DNA of 64,000 nt, taken from Antricoccus suffuscus (GTDB taxonomy: Bacteria > Actinomycetota > Actinomycetes > Mycobacteriales > Antricoccaceae). The position numbers were made by a program, and so were the translations under genes. The notes beneath the pieces are model-generated. The model had not been told where the DNA came from, made no database searches, and worked only from the letters and a program-made list of their open reading frames with translations. Shown here piece by piece: positions 51,095 to 58,909 of the stretch; the first letter of the stretch is position 1, and every line of letters starts with the position of its first letter. The stretch lies in NCBI RefSeq assembly GCF_003003235.1, contig NZ_PVUE01000005.1, positions 124,001 through 188,000 on the forward strand. Direction: 5' to 3'.

Positions 51095-52497
51095 CAGCTG
51101 TACACCGTTCTCCCACCGGCGGCGGAATCCTCGACGTCCTTGCTGATCCGTCGCGCGAGGTAGAGGCCTTCGAGCGCGAGCTCGGCGGCGGAGGCACGTT
51201 CGCCATCGCTCGTCGCGCCCAGCCGCTCGGCGGTCTCGTCGACCGCGTCGTCATCGGGCAGCGAGTCGAGCAGCTCGGTCGCCGGCACGCGTTCGCCGGT
51301 GACGACGGCCGGGCCGGTCTCCAGCGCGCTGACCAGGCCGGCCATGTCGATCCCGCCGAGGTGCGCTTGTACGGCGTCGGCGGTGGCGCGGCGTAACAGG
51401 TGCTCGAGGACGTCGCGTTCGCGTCCCTCTTCGCCGCTTTCGAACTCCAGCTTGCCGCCGAGTACGTCGATCACGGTCGCGAGGTCGACCGGTCGCGCGA
51501 CCGCGTCGGGCTCACCGGTGACCGCGGCACGGTGGATCGCCGAAGCGGACACCGTCTCAGCGGCTGCAATCGAGAATCGCGCGGACACACCGGAGCGCTG
51601 GTCCACCGAGGGCGATTCGCGCAGGTGGCGGGTGAGCCGGGCGACGATCTCCAGGAGCACGTCCGGTACGACGGCCTCCAAGCGCGCCTCCTGCGCGATC
51701 ACCGCGACCTCGTCGGCCAGCTCGAGCGGGTAGTGCGTGCGCACCTCGGCGCCGAACCGGTCTTTCAGCGGGCTGATGATCCGGCCGCGGTTGGTGTAGT
51801 CCTCGGGGTTGGACGAGGCGACGAGTAGTACGTCGAGCGGCAGTCGCAGGTTGTAGCCGCGGATCTGGATGTCGCGTTCTTCCATCACGTTGAGCAGCGC
51901 GACCTGGAGTCGTTCGGCCAGGTCAGGGAGCTCGTTGATCGCGACGATGCCGCGATGCGCCCGCGGCACCAGACCGAAGTGGATCGTCTCGGGATCGCCC
52001 AGGCTGCGACCTTCGGCGACCTTGACCGGGTCGACGTCACCGACCAGGTCGCCTACGGAAGTATCCGGGGTGGCCAGTTTCTCGGCGTACCGCTCGTCGC
52101 GGTGCCGCCACTGCACCGGCAGGTCGTCGCCGAGCTCGGCGGCCCGGCGGATCGAGGCCGGCGTAATCGGGTCGAAGGGGTGCTCGCCGAGCTCGGAACC
52201 GCCGATGACCGGCGTCCATTCGTCGAGCAGCTGCACCAGCGCGCGCAGCAGGCGGGACTTGCCCTGACCGCGCTCGCCGAGCAGTACGACGTCGTGCCCC
52301 GCGATCAGCGCACGTTCGAGCTGTGGCAGGACCGTGTTGGAGAAGCCGAGGATGCCTGGCCACGGGTCGTCGCCGGCGCGGAGTTTGTCGAGGAGGTTGG
52401 CGCGCATCTCGTCTCGGACCGAACGCGCGACATGGCCACTTTTACGAAGTTCGCCGACGGTCGTAGCCGCCGGCGCCTGGCTTTGGGTGTTGGTCAC
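51094..52497 (-). CDS. MoxR / magnesium-chelatase-type AAA+ ATPase
   Basis: A 467-residue AAA+ ATPase with Walker A GERGQGKSRLLRAL, Walker B-like GIVAINELPDLAERLQVALLNVMEERDIQIRG, sensor 1 LLVASSNPEDYTNRGRIISPLKDRFG. The Walker B aspartate before glutamate is asparagine (INELP rather than VDEV), which may slow hydrolysis, though the glutamate is kept. It drives the downstream VWA protein, translationally coupled by one shared base. In magnesium chelatase the ChlI and ChlD subunits correspond; no chelatase substrate pathway is in the window. Confidence 0.88.
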   Translation of the reverse strand: MTNTQSQAPAATTVGELRKSGHVARSVRDEMRANLLDKLRAGDDPWPGILGFSNTVLPQLERALIAGHDVVLLGERGQGKSRLLRALVQLLDEWTPVIGGSELGEHPFDPITPASIRRAAELGDDLPVQWRHRDERYAEKLATPDTSVGDLVGDVDPVKVAEGRSLGDPETIHFGLVPRAHRGIVAINELPDLAERLQVALLNVMEERDIQIRGYNLRLPLDVLLVASSNPEDYTNRGRIISPLKDRFGAEVRTHYPLELADEVAVIAQEARLEAVVPDVLLEIVARLTRHLRESPSVDQRSGVSARFSIAAAETVSASAIHRAAVTGEPDAVARPVDLATVIDVLGGKLEFESGEEGRERDVLEHLLRRATADAVQAHLGGIDMAGLVSALETGPAVVTGERVPATELLDSLPDDDAVDETAERLGATSDGERASAAELALEGLYLARRISKDVEDSAAGGRTVYS

Positions 52498-52506
52498 ACC
52501 ACAACG

Positions 52507-53151
52507 CTACGAGTCTTGCGCGGGAATTGCTACGGGCGCGATCGGCTCCGTCGCGTGAGGCTGGCGCGACCGCGCCCCCTTTTGGTGGTCGAACCACGGA
52601 ATCGTGAGGTTGCACAGCGGCCCGACCAGCGTCGCAAACAGCACGGTGCCTGGGCCGACGTTGCCGCCCATCGCCCAGCCGGCACCGAGCACCGTGAGCT
52701 CGACGAGGGTCCGGCCAACCCACAACGGCCACCCGGTACGACGATGAATCCCAGTCATCAGCCCGTCTCGCGGACCGGCTCCGAACCGCGCACCGATGTA
52801 GAGCCCGGTCGCGACCGCGAGCAGCGCGAGTCCGGCGGCGAACACCGGAATCCTGGCCCAGATTCCGGTGATGTTCGGAATCAGCCACAGTCCGAACCCC
52901 GCGGCCGGGCCGACGATGAGCACGTTGAGGACGGTGCCGATGCCGGGCCGTTCGCGCAGCGGAATCCAGGCCAGGAGTACGGCGGCCCCGACGACGACCG
53001 TGAGCAGCCCGAAGCCCCAGCCGGTCTGCCGCGAGATCCCTTGCGTCAGGACGTCCCACGGAGCGACGCCGATGGCCGCGCGCACCATGAGCGCAATCGC
53101 GACGCCGTACAGGACGAGGCCGAGCAGGAGTTGGAGGAGCCGTTTAGTCAC
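52507..53151 (-). CDS. YczE/YitT-like membrane protein
   Basis: A 214-residue membrane protein with about five helices: LLQLLLGLVLYGVAIALMVRAAIGVAPWDVLTQGISRQTG is the YczE start with the conserved APWDV, and GARFGAGPRDGLMTGIHRRTGWPLWVGRTLVELTVLGAGWAMGG is a second repeat-like unit. Family function is not settled; possible small-molecule transport. Divergent from a MocR-type regulator, a frequent pairing in actinobacteria, suggesting the regulator controls this gene. Confidence 0.88.
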   Translation of the reverse strand: MTKRLLQLLLGLVLYGVAIALMVRAAIGVAPWDVLTQGISRQTGWGFGLLTVVVGAAVLLAWIPLRERPGIGTVLNVLIVGPAAGFGLWLIPNITGIWARIPVFAAGLALLAVATGLYIGARFGAGPRDGLMTGIHRRTGWPLWVGRTLVELTVLGAGWAMGGNVGPGTVLFATLVGPLCNLTIPWFDHQKGARSRQPHATEPIAPVAIPAQDS

Positions 53152-53170
53152 GCTTTCATTGAAGACGGCA

Positions 53171-53227
53171 ATTGGCCTGCATTCAAGAGACCAATTCGAG
53201 ACTATTGGCCCGATTGTTGCCTATAGT
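53171..53227. promoter_or_regulatory. MocR/yczE divergent promoter with ATTGGCC direct repeats
   Basis: ATTGGCC occurs at 53171-53177 and 53204-53210, 33 bp apart, with an inverted ACCAAT between them. TATAGT at 53222-53227 is a plausible -10 for the MocR gene, only 6 bases before its ATG, so the transcript would have almost no leader. MocR proteins commonly bind direct repeats. Confidence 0.5.
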
Positions 53228-53233
53228 GGTCCT

Positions 53234-54682
53234 ATGCCCGATGTCCAGATGAGCGCTCGTGCGCTCGCCGGCCTCCTTGGTGACTGGCGCGGCAGCGACG
53301 GGGCGTACCGCGCATTGTCCGACCGGATCCAACTACTCATCCTGGACGGCCGGATCCCTGCCGGCACCCGGCTGCCAGCCGAACGCGAGCTCGCGACGAT
53401 TCTCCAGCTGAGCCGCACGACGGTAGCCGCGGCGTACGGCCGCCTGCGCGACCGTGACTTCCTGCGCAGCGTGCGCGGATCCGGGAGCATCGCCCGGCTC
53501 CCCGGCGTACGTCCGGTTTCAACGTCGCTGGGTGAAGGCCCCTGCCTCGACTTCAGCAAGGCCGCGATGCCGGCGATCTCGCAGGTCACTGCGGCTTCCG
53601 TGGCCGCCGCAGAGCAGCTGCCGCGATTCTTGACCGGCTACGACTACGACCCGGTCGGGATCGGCGAGTTACGCGCGGGAATCGCCGACCGCTATACCGC
53701 GGCCGGACTCCCGACCAACGAAGACCAGATCATGATCACGCTCGGCGCGTTGAACGCGGTCGGCCTGGTAGCGCGCAGCCGGATCGTGCGCGGCGATCGG
53801 ACGGTGATCGAGATGCCGTCGTACCCGGTGGCGTACGACGTCTTGCGTACGACGGGCGCGCGGCTCGTGCCGATCACCGTCACCACGCAAAGCCCGGATC
53901 GGACAACCGGCGGTTGGGACGTCGCGATGGTCGAGCAGGCGATCGAACGGACCAGCCCCGCGCTCGCCTACCTCATGCCCGACTTCCACAACCCCACAGG
54001 CGCGTCGATGCCCGCGGACGTACGGGCCCGGATCTGCCGGGTCGCCGCCCGTCAAGGCACCATGATCGTTATCGACGAGACCACCGCGGACCTGGACATC
54101 GACCGGCGTACGGACTTCATGCCGTTTGCGGCGTACGACGAGTACGGCGCCGAGATCGTCACCATCGGGTCGGCGGGTAAGACCGTTTGGGGCGGGCTCC
54201 GACTGGGCTGGGTGCGCGCCGACGCGGCGACCATCGACAAGCTCGTCGCGGAGCGGGCGGCGTACGACTTGGGGACCCCGGTGCTCGAGCAGCTGATGTT
54301 GCTGGAGCTGCTGCCGCACCTGCCCGAGATCATCGAGACCCGGCGCTCGCAGCTAAGGGAGACCCGCGACCGGCTCGAAGTACTGCTCGGCTCGCACTTC
54401 CCCGACTGGACCGTGCCACACATCGACGGCGGGCTGGCCGTCTGGGTCGGACTCGGCGCCCCGCTGAGCTCTCAGCTCGCGCTCGCCGCGCGCAGCCAAG
54501 GACTAGTGATCGCCGCCGGACCGCGGTTCGGGATCGACGGCGCGTTTGAGCGTTTCCTGCGCGTGCCGATCACCTACGGACTGGATGAAACCGAGCGCGC
54601 GATCGAAGCGCTTCAGAGGGCATGGCAGGCGATCCTTCGTACGCCGATGCCTGTCACGGCCGATCTCACGCCCGTCATCTGA
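53234..54682 (+). CDS. MocR/PdxR-type GntR-aminotransferase regulator
   Basis: A 482-residue regulator: GntR winged helix at the N-terminus (ALSDRIQLLILDGRIPAGTRLPAERELATILQLSRTTVAAAYGRLRDRDFL) fused to a fold-type I aminotransferase domain. The PLP lysine is in TIGSAGKTVWGGLRLGWV and LMPDFHNPTGASM is conserved. Usually PLP- or GABA-sensing activators. ATG at 53234 fits both the family length and the promoter box; a longer frame from 52868 is a shadow of the YczE gene. Divergent from yczE. Immediately downstream begin GATCCG repeats. Confidence 0.9.
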   Translation: MPDVQMSARALAGLLGDWRGSDGAYRALSDRIQLLILDGRIPAGTRLPAERELATILQLSRTTVAAAYGRLRDRDFLRSVRGSGSIARLPGVRPVSTSLGEGPCLDFSKAAMPAISQVTAASVAAAEQLPRFLTGYDYDPVGIGELRAGIADRYTAAGLPTNEDQIMITLGALNAVGLVARSRIVRGDRTVIEMPSYPVAYDVLRTTGARLVPITVTTQSPDRTTGGWDVAMVEQAIERTSPALAYLMPDFHNPTGASMPADVRARICRVAARQGTMIVIDETTADLDIDRRTDFMPFAAYDEYGAEIVTIGSAGKTVWGGLRLGWVRADAATIDKLVAERAAYDLGTPVLEQLMLLELLPHLPEIIETRRSQLRETRDRLEVLLGSHFPDWTVPHIDGGLAVWVGLGAPLSSQLALAARSQGLVIAAGPRFGIDGAFERFLRVPITYGLDETERAIEALQRAWQAILRTPMPVTADLTPVI

Positions 54683-55016
54683 CCCGCCGCGGCGATCCGT
54701 CACGAAAAGTCAGCCATCCGTCACGCCCGCACCTCACGTTCGATCCGGGTTGCGTTTCCGGCCGGCAGAACACAAGCAGCGTGGATTGGATCGGCTTTGG
54801 CGTCCCGTTCCGACGGTTCTCATACATTTGTGCCGATTGGCAGCCAGATTTCGTCTTGGGCGTTGCGAAACGACACACGTGTATGCGGTTGGCGTGATCA
54901 GCGATGCCGGCGAAGAGTGGCCGGGCCAGGGGCGTTACTTCCCGTGTTCAGCACGCGTAAAACTCAGGCACAGTGCACGCGAGGCGACTTCCCGCGGATC
55001 GCGAGGCGGGCGGGAG
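54683..55016. repeat. 334-bp intergenic region rich in dispersed repeats
   Basis: No gene is supported. GATCCGTCAC-type units occur at 54694-54714 and 54715-54730 (21-bp period) right after the MocR stop. CATACATTTGTG at 54821-54832 followed by CCGATTGGCAGC matches a repeat found near purF. GGCGACTTCCCGCGGATCGC at 54984-55003 is another inverted GATCCG unit, just downstream of the stop of the convergent small membrane protein gene at 55017. Confidence 0.7.
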
Positions 55017-55331
55017 TTAGCTGGACTCGCCGTACTTGCGGTGCACGTTTTTGAGTTGGGTCGCGGCCGCGCCGCCGGCGACGAGCGCAAGTAGCACGGC
55101 AATCACGTCCATTACCGACCCGCCGGTCGTCATCAGCAACGCGACCAGTGAGCCAGCACCGGCGACGCCGACGGCTGGCCACTGTTTCGAGACGTACTTG
55201 CGGGTCACTTCGCCACCCGGGCGCTTCTTGGCGACGCTGTCGAGCAGCTTGAGATATGCCCCGTCCGCCACAACCGCGAGCACGCCCACGATCGCGACGA
55301 GCACGGCTATCAGGTTAATGATGAAGCCCAT
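55017..55331 (-). CDS. Small membrane protein of unknown function
   Basis: A 104-residue protein with two to three hydrophobic segments (FIINLIAVLVAIVGVLAVVADGAYL, then VGVAGAGSLVALLMTTGG and VIAVLLALVAGGAAATQL) and a basic loop KKRPGGEVTRKYVSKQWP between them. Start ATG at 55331 is preceded by AGGAAG. It follows the MBL-hydrolase gene by 28 bp on the same strand, so they are probably co-transcribed. Family not recognised. Confidence 0.75.
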   Translation of the reverse strand: MGFIINLIAVLVAIVGVLAVVADGAYLKLLDSVAKKRPGGEVTRKYVSKQWPAVGVAGAGSLVALLMTTGGSVMDVIAVLLALVAGGAAATQLKNVHRKYGESS

Positions 55332-55359
55332 CGCGCGGTCTTCCTTTAGGAGAGGTGAA

Positions 55360-56421
55360 TCAGGCTTCGGCGATCCGCCAACGACGAATTCCGTAGCCCT
55401 CCATAGTCACAACGCCGCGCTGGTGCAGAAGTTCCACGTGCGCCACAGCCTCGCCGAGAGCGGACCGCCGCTGCTGGGGTCCGAACGACTCCCACGACCG
55501 CGACCACGTGAGTTCCGCGGCCAGATCGTACGCCGTGATCCCCGGGCGCGACTTGACCAGCTCGCGAACCTCCTCGAGCCGCTCCTCGTGGTGCTCGACC
55601 AGTTCGACGGTGCGTTCCTTGATGCCCGCGAACCGGTACTCGTGGCCTGGCAATCCCTCGCAGTTGTCGACCTTGAGCGAGATGTCGCCGACCTTGGTGA
55701 GCGAGTCGATGTACTTCGCGAGCGAGTCCGGAGGGTTGTTGGAATGCACCGAGATATTAGGCGTGATCCGCGGTAGCACGTGATCGCCGGTGAACATCAC
55801 CTTGCGCTCAGCGTCGAGGAAACACATGTGGCCGGGCGTATGTCCCGGCGTCCAGATCCCCTCGAGGTTCCAGCCTGGCAGATCGAGCTGGTGGCCGTCC
55901 TCGATGAGAATGTCGATCGGCTCGTCACTGACCAACGAGCGGAACTCGCGGCCGGTCGGGGAAAACTCGCGCGCTTCGTCTTCCGGTACGCCGTCGGAGA
56001 GCATCGCGCTGAACCCTTCAGCGGTCCAGTTCTTAGCGTCGTCAGCGTGCGTCATCAACGTCGCCGCCTCGGCGCGGTGCAGCGTGATCCGCGCTCCGGT
56101 CTCCTCGCGCACCCGCCGAGCCAGCCCGAAGTGGTCGGGGTGCACGTGCGTGATCAGGACGTCCTTGATGTCGCTGAGCTGATAACCGCCTACGGCGAGA
56201 CCGTTGACGAGTGTCTCGTAGGACTTTGTGTCATTCCAGCCCGAGTCGATGATGGCGATGCCGTCGTCGAGCTCGAGGACGTAGACCAGGACGTAACGCA
56301 GCGGCGCGATCGGGATCTCGACGGGAATCGACCAGAGGCCAGGCTGTACCTGTTCGACCGGTGGCAGGACGCGTTCGAGCCACGCCGCCTTCTGTTTGTG
56401 TCCGGTAACTTCCGCAGCCAT
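55360..56421 (-). CDS. Metallo-beta-lactamase-fold hydrolase
   Basis: A 353-residue MBL-fold enzyme: ALVYVLELDDGIAIIDSGW, the zinc motif THVHPDHFGLARRV (HxHxDH), IWTPGHTPGHMCFLDAERKVMFTGDHVL and a C-terminal winged-helix-like tail (YDLAAELTWSRSWESFGPQQRRSALGEAVAHVELLHQRG) typical of LACTB2/RNase-Z-like thioester or ester hydrolases. The substrate could be an acyl thioester or lactone. Precedes the small membrane-protein gene; no catabolic partner is adjacent. Confidence 0.87.
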   Translation of the reverse strand: MAAEVTGHKQKAAWLERVLPPVEQVQPGLWSIPVEIPIAPLRYVLVYVLELDDGIAIIDSGWNDTKSYETLVNGLAVGGYQLSDIKDVLITHVHPDHFGLARRVREETGARITLHRAEAATLMTHADDAKNWTAEGFSAMLSDGVPEDEAREFSPTGREFRSLVSDEPIDILIEDGHQLDLPGWNLEGIWTPGHTPGHMCFLDAERKVMFTGDHVLPRITPNISVHSNNPPDSLAKYIDSLTKVGDISLKVDNCEGLPGHEYRFAGIKERTVELVEHHEERLEEVRELVKSRPGITAYDLAAELTWSRSWESFGPQQRRSALGEAVAHVELLHQRGVVTMEGYGIRRWRIAEA

Positions 56422-56494
56422 TATGTAGTGCTCCTGGTCCGTGCCTGTTCAAGGGAAAATGTGGGTGACGCTCTCCCGTGACGTTATCCTCTTG

Positions 56495-57307
56495 TCAATT
56501 CCAGGCTTCAAGGCGGGCAATCTCTTCCCAGATTTCGGTGAATTCGTGGTACGCCGAAAGAGCCTCGTCCATGTCCCCTGCGGATAGATAAGTGAGGGAC
56601 TTTGCGACCAGGCTGACGCCCCGATCCCGTTTCTCGTCGTCTAACTGCAGGTAGGAACTCAGCGCGCCGTAGTCGAGCTCGACGACGGACATCTCGTTGA
56701 AGGCGCGCAGCCACTCAATCATCGAGTCGAGGTCCGCGGTCATCTCGGCCGTGCCGAACGAGTCGTTCATGGTCTGCATCGCCGAGTCGGCGCGCTTGAT
56801 CGCATCGATGATCGTCGTACGGAAAGCGACAACATCAGGGCGCGAACCATCGTGCACCTGCTCAGTGGACTTGAATAGTGCACACCACCAGACCGGTACC
56901 CGCCAGTTGCTCGTGAGGATGTGGTGGCCGCCGCGTGGACGCGTCGCCGACGGATGCGCCTGAAGCCGAGCCGCGTGCCGGCGTACCTGCTTGGACATCG
57001 CCCATTCGTTGAGCGGGAACGGCAACCGCCATTCCGAATCGACGATCGCCTGCAGAGCACGCGGCCGAGTGTCGAGCGGGCAGACAAGGTCCGCGCCTTC
57101 CCAGCGGAGCGTCAAGGCCGACTCGACGACCTCCAGACGGCGGAAGTCGACTGTGCTTCCCGCCACTGCCGGCAGCAAACCCAGCCGGACCTGCCCGTCT
57201 GCCACCTCCGGCGTCGGCGCCCCGTGGGCATCGATAAGTGCGGCCCAACGGCGCTGTTCGGCCGGCGCGAATGACTCCAACGGCTCGAACACGCGTAACG
57301 ATGACAT
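56495..57307 (-). CDS. Conserved actinobacterial protein of unknown function
   Basis: A 270-residue soluble protein, no signal peptide or membrane helix. It reads MSSLRVFEPLESFAPAEQRRWAALIDAH, then a basic LNEWAMSKQVRRHAARLQAHPSATRPRGGHHILTSNWRVPVWWCALF and an acidic helical end. The start at MSSLRV is preceded by GGAAG; the frame extends to 57376. Its position next to DUF3073 and purM suggests it is the conserved neighbour seen in other actinobacteria, but I could not assign a domain. Confidence 0.78.
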   Translation of the reverse strand: MSSLRVFEPLESFAPAEQRRWAALIDAHGAPTPEVADGQVRLGLLPAVAGSTVDFRRLEVVESALTLRWEGADLVCPLDTRPRALQAIVDSEWRLPFPLNEWAMSKQVRRHAARLQAHPSATRPRGGHHILTSNWRVPVWWCALFKSTEQVHDGSRPDVVAFRTTIIDAIKRADSAMQTMNDSFGTAEMTADLDSMIEWLRAFNEMSVVELDYGALSSYLQLDDEKRDRGVSLVAKSLTYLSAGDMDEALSAYHEFTEIWEEIARLEAWN

Positions 57308-57443
57308 ATACGACGCTTCCACGTGTTGAACCCTAACGCGACGTTTGGACTGATCGCGGGGTAGGCTGGGCGGCACGAAACTAACTAATCATTCCGGGGC
57401 TCGCAATGCGCGCGCTCCGCACTTCGTATGAGGGGGTCGAGCC

Positions 57444-57668
57444 ATGGGGCGCGGCCGTGCTAAGGCTAAGCAGACCAAGGTTGCCCGGGAGTTGAAGTAC
57501 TACTCCCCTGACACTGATCTAACTGCGTTGCAGCGAGAGCTCGCCGCAGGTACCTCCCCAAGTCTTCGGACCAATCATGGTCGCGACGAACGTTCGGAGC
57601 CCGATCCGTACGACGATTTGGCAAGCAAGTACTCGGACTATAGCGACGGACCCGACGAGGGCCGCTAG
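57444..57668 (+). CDS. DUF3073 family protein
   Basis: A 74-residue small basic protein: MGRGRAKAKQTKVARELKYYSPDTDLTALQRELA is the DUF3073 signature, followed by an acidic, tyrosine-rich tail ending SDYSDGPDEGR. It is one of the small conserved actinobacterial proteins of unknown function that sits beside purM. GTG/ATG choice is clear: ATG at 57444 after GAGGGGG-like sequence. Convergent with purM, separated by a large palindromic element. Confidence 0.92.
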   Translation: MGRGRAKAKQTKVARELKYYSPDTDLTALQRELAAGTSPSLRTNHGRDERSEPDPYDDLASKYSDYSDGPDEGR

Positions 57669-57669
57669 A

Positions 57670-57783
57670 TTTCGCTGGTTGAGTGAGGCGAGCGGAACCG
57701 AAACTCCGTAACATCGAAAAGTCCGTAACCGCGGTTACGGACACCGATACGTCACGGGGTTTTCCGCTCGCTCAATCAGCGAA
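57670..57783. repeat. Large nested inverted repeat between DUF3073 and purM
   Basis: Outer arms TTCGCTGGTTGAGTGAGGCG (57671-57690, continuing into AGCGGAA) and TTCCGCTCGCTCAATCAGCG (57762-57781) pair with small bulges. Inside lies a perfect 22-bp palindrome at 57721-57742 (GTCCGTAACCG plus its complement). The outer sequence belongs to the GGTTGAGCGAGCG-type repeats common between genes in actinobacteria. Between convergent genes it could end transcription from both sides. Confidence 0.75.
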
Positions 57784-57811
57784 GAGCCGTCGAAGGCTCG
57801 ACCGACGAGAT

Positions 57812-58870
57812 TTAAAGGTAGTCGCTGACCATCGTGGCTTTGGGCTCGCCGGTGGCGGCCGATACGGCGCCGCACGCCCACGCGTCGATGCCCTGCGCCC
57901 GTAGTACGTCGATCGCCCGGTCCGCGTCCGACGCGGCAACCGCCGCGATCATCCCGACCCCGACGTTGAACGCCCGCTCGAGTTCGGCCCGCTCAATGTG
58001 TCCGGCCGCGCCGAGCAGCCCGAAAACGGGCGGCAGCGACCAGGTCGAACGATCCACGGTCGCCGTCGTACCGGCAGGGAGTACCCGCGGCAGGTTGCCG
58101 GGGATGCCGCCTCCGGTGACGTGGCACATGGCGTGTACGTCGACCTCGGCGAACAGCGCGAGCGACTCAAGCGTGTAAATCTTCGTCGGCTCGAGCAAGA
58201 CCTCGCCGAGCGTCCGGTCGAGGCCTTCCGGCGTACCGGACAGGTCCAGCCCGGCGTCCGCGATCACCTTGCGGACCAGGCTGTAGCCATTGCTATGTAC
58301 GCCGCTCGAGCCCATCGCGATGAGCGTGTCACCGGCCTTTACCCGCTCGGGCCCGAGGACCTTGTCCGCCTCCACGACCCCGACGGCGGTCGCGGCTACG
58401 TCGTACTCCTCGGGGTCCATCAAACCCGGGTGCTCAGCGGTCTCGCCGCCGACAAGCGCAGTCCCGGCGAGCCGGCAACCCTCGGCGATCCCGCCGACGA
58501 TTGCGGCGATCTTCTCCGGGACGACCTTGCCGCAGGCGATGTAGTCCTGCAGGAACAGCGGTTCGGCGCCGCACACGATGATGTCATCGACGACCATCGC
58601 GACAAGGTCCTGACCGATCGTGTCGTGTTTGTCGAGTGCCCGCGCGATAGCGATCTTCGTGCCGACGCCGTCGGTCGAGGAAGCAAGAAGCGGCTTGGTG
58701 TACTTCGCCGTGTCCAGGGCGAACAGGCCGGCGAATCCGCCCAGTCCACCGACGACTTCTGGGCGGGACGCGCGCGCCACCTTGCTCTTCATCAACTCGA
58801 CGGCCCGATCACCGGCCTCGAGGTCGACTCCTGCGGCGGCGTACGTCGAATTGTCGTGCTGGTCGCTCAT
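57812..58870 (-). CDS. purM: Phosphoribosylformylglycinamidine cyclo-ligase
   Basis: A 352-residue AIR synthetase, fifth step of purine synthesis: FGM to aminoimidazole ribotide with ATP. GVDLEAGDRAVELMKSKV, LLASSTDGVGTKIAIARALDKHDTIGQDLVAMVVDDIIVCGAEPLFLQDYIACGKV and THVTGGGIPGNLPRVLP-like MCHVTGGGIPGNLPRVL are diagnostic. Follows purF by 39 bp on the same strand. Standard length. Confidence 0.97.
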   Translation of the reverse strand: MSDQHDNSTYAAAGVDLEAGDRAVELMKSKVARASRPEVVGGLGGFAGLFALDTAKYTKPLLASSTDGVGTKIAIARALDKHDTIGQDLVAMVVDDIIVCGAEPLFLQDYIACGKVVPEKIAAIVGGIAEGCRLAGTALVGGETAEHPGLMDPEEYDVAATAVGVVEADKVLGPERVKAGDTLIAMGSSGVHSNGYSLVRKVIADAGLDLSGTPEGLDRTLGEVLLEPTKIYTLESLALFAEVDVHAMCHVTGGGIPGNLPRVLPAGTTATVDRSTWSLPPVFGLLGAAGHIERAELERAFNVGVGMIAAVAASDADRAIDVLRAQGIDAWACGAVSAATGEPKATMVSDYL

Positions 58871-58909
58871 GACGGCCTTATCTGCTGGGGTACGTGACGG
58901 GTGCGAACA

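Noticed and set aside
49364-51163. A 599-residue plus-strand open frame opposite the VWA gene
   Set aside because: High-GC shadow. The VWA protein on the minus strand has clear metal-site motifs and couples to the ATPase gene.
52868-53233. Extension of the MocR regulator upstream
   Set aside because: It runs through the antisense of yczE and past the probable -10 box. The GntR domain starts at the 53234 ATG.
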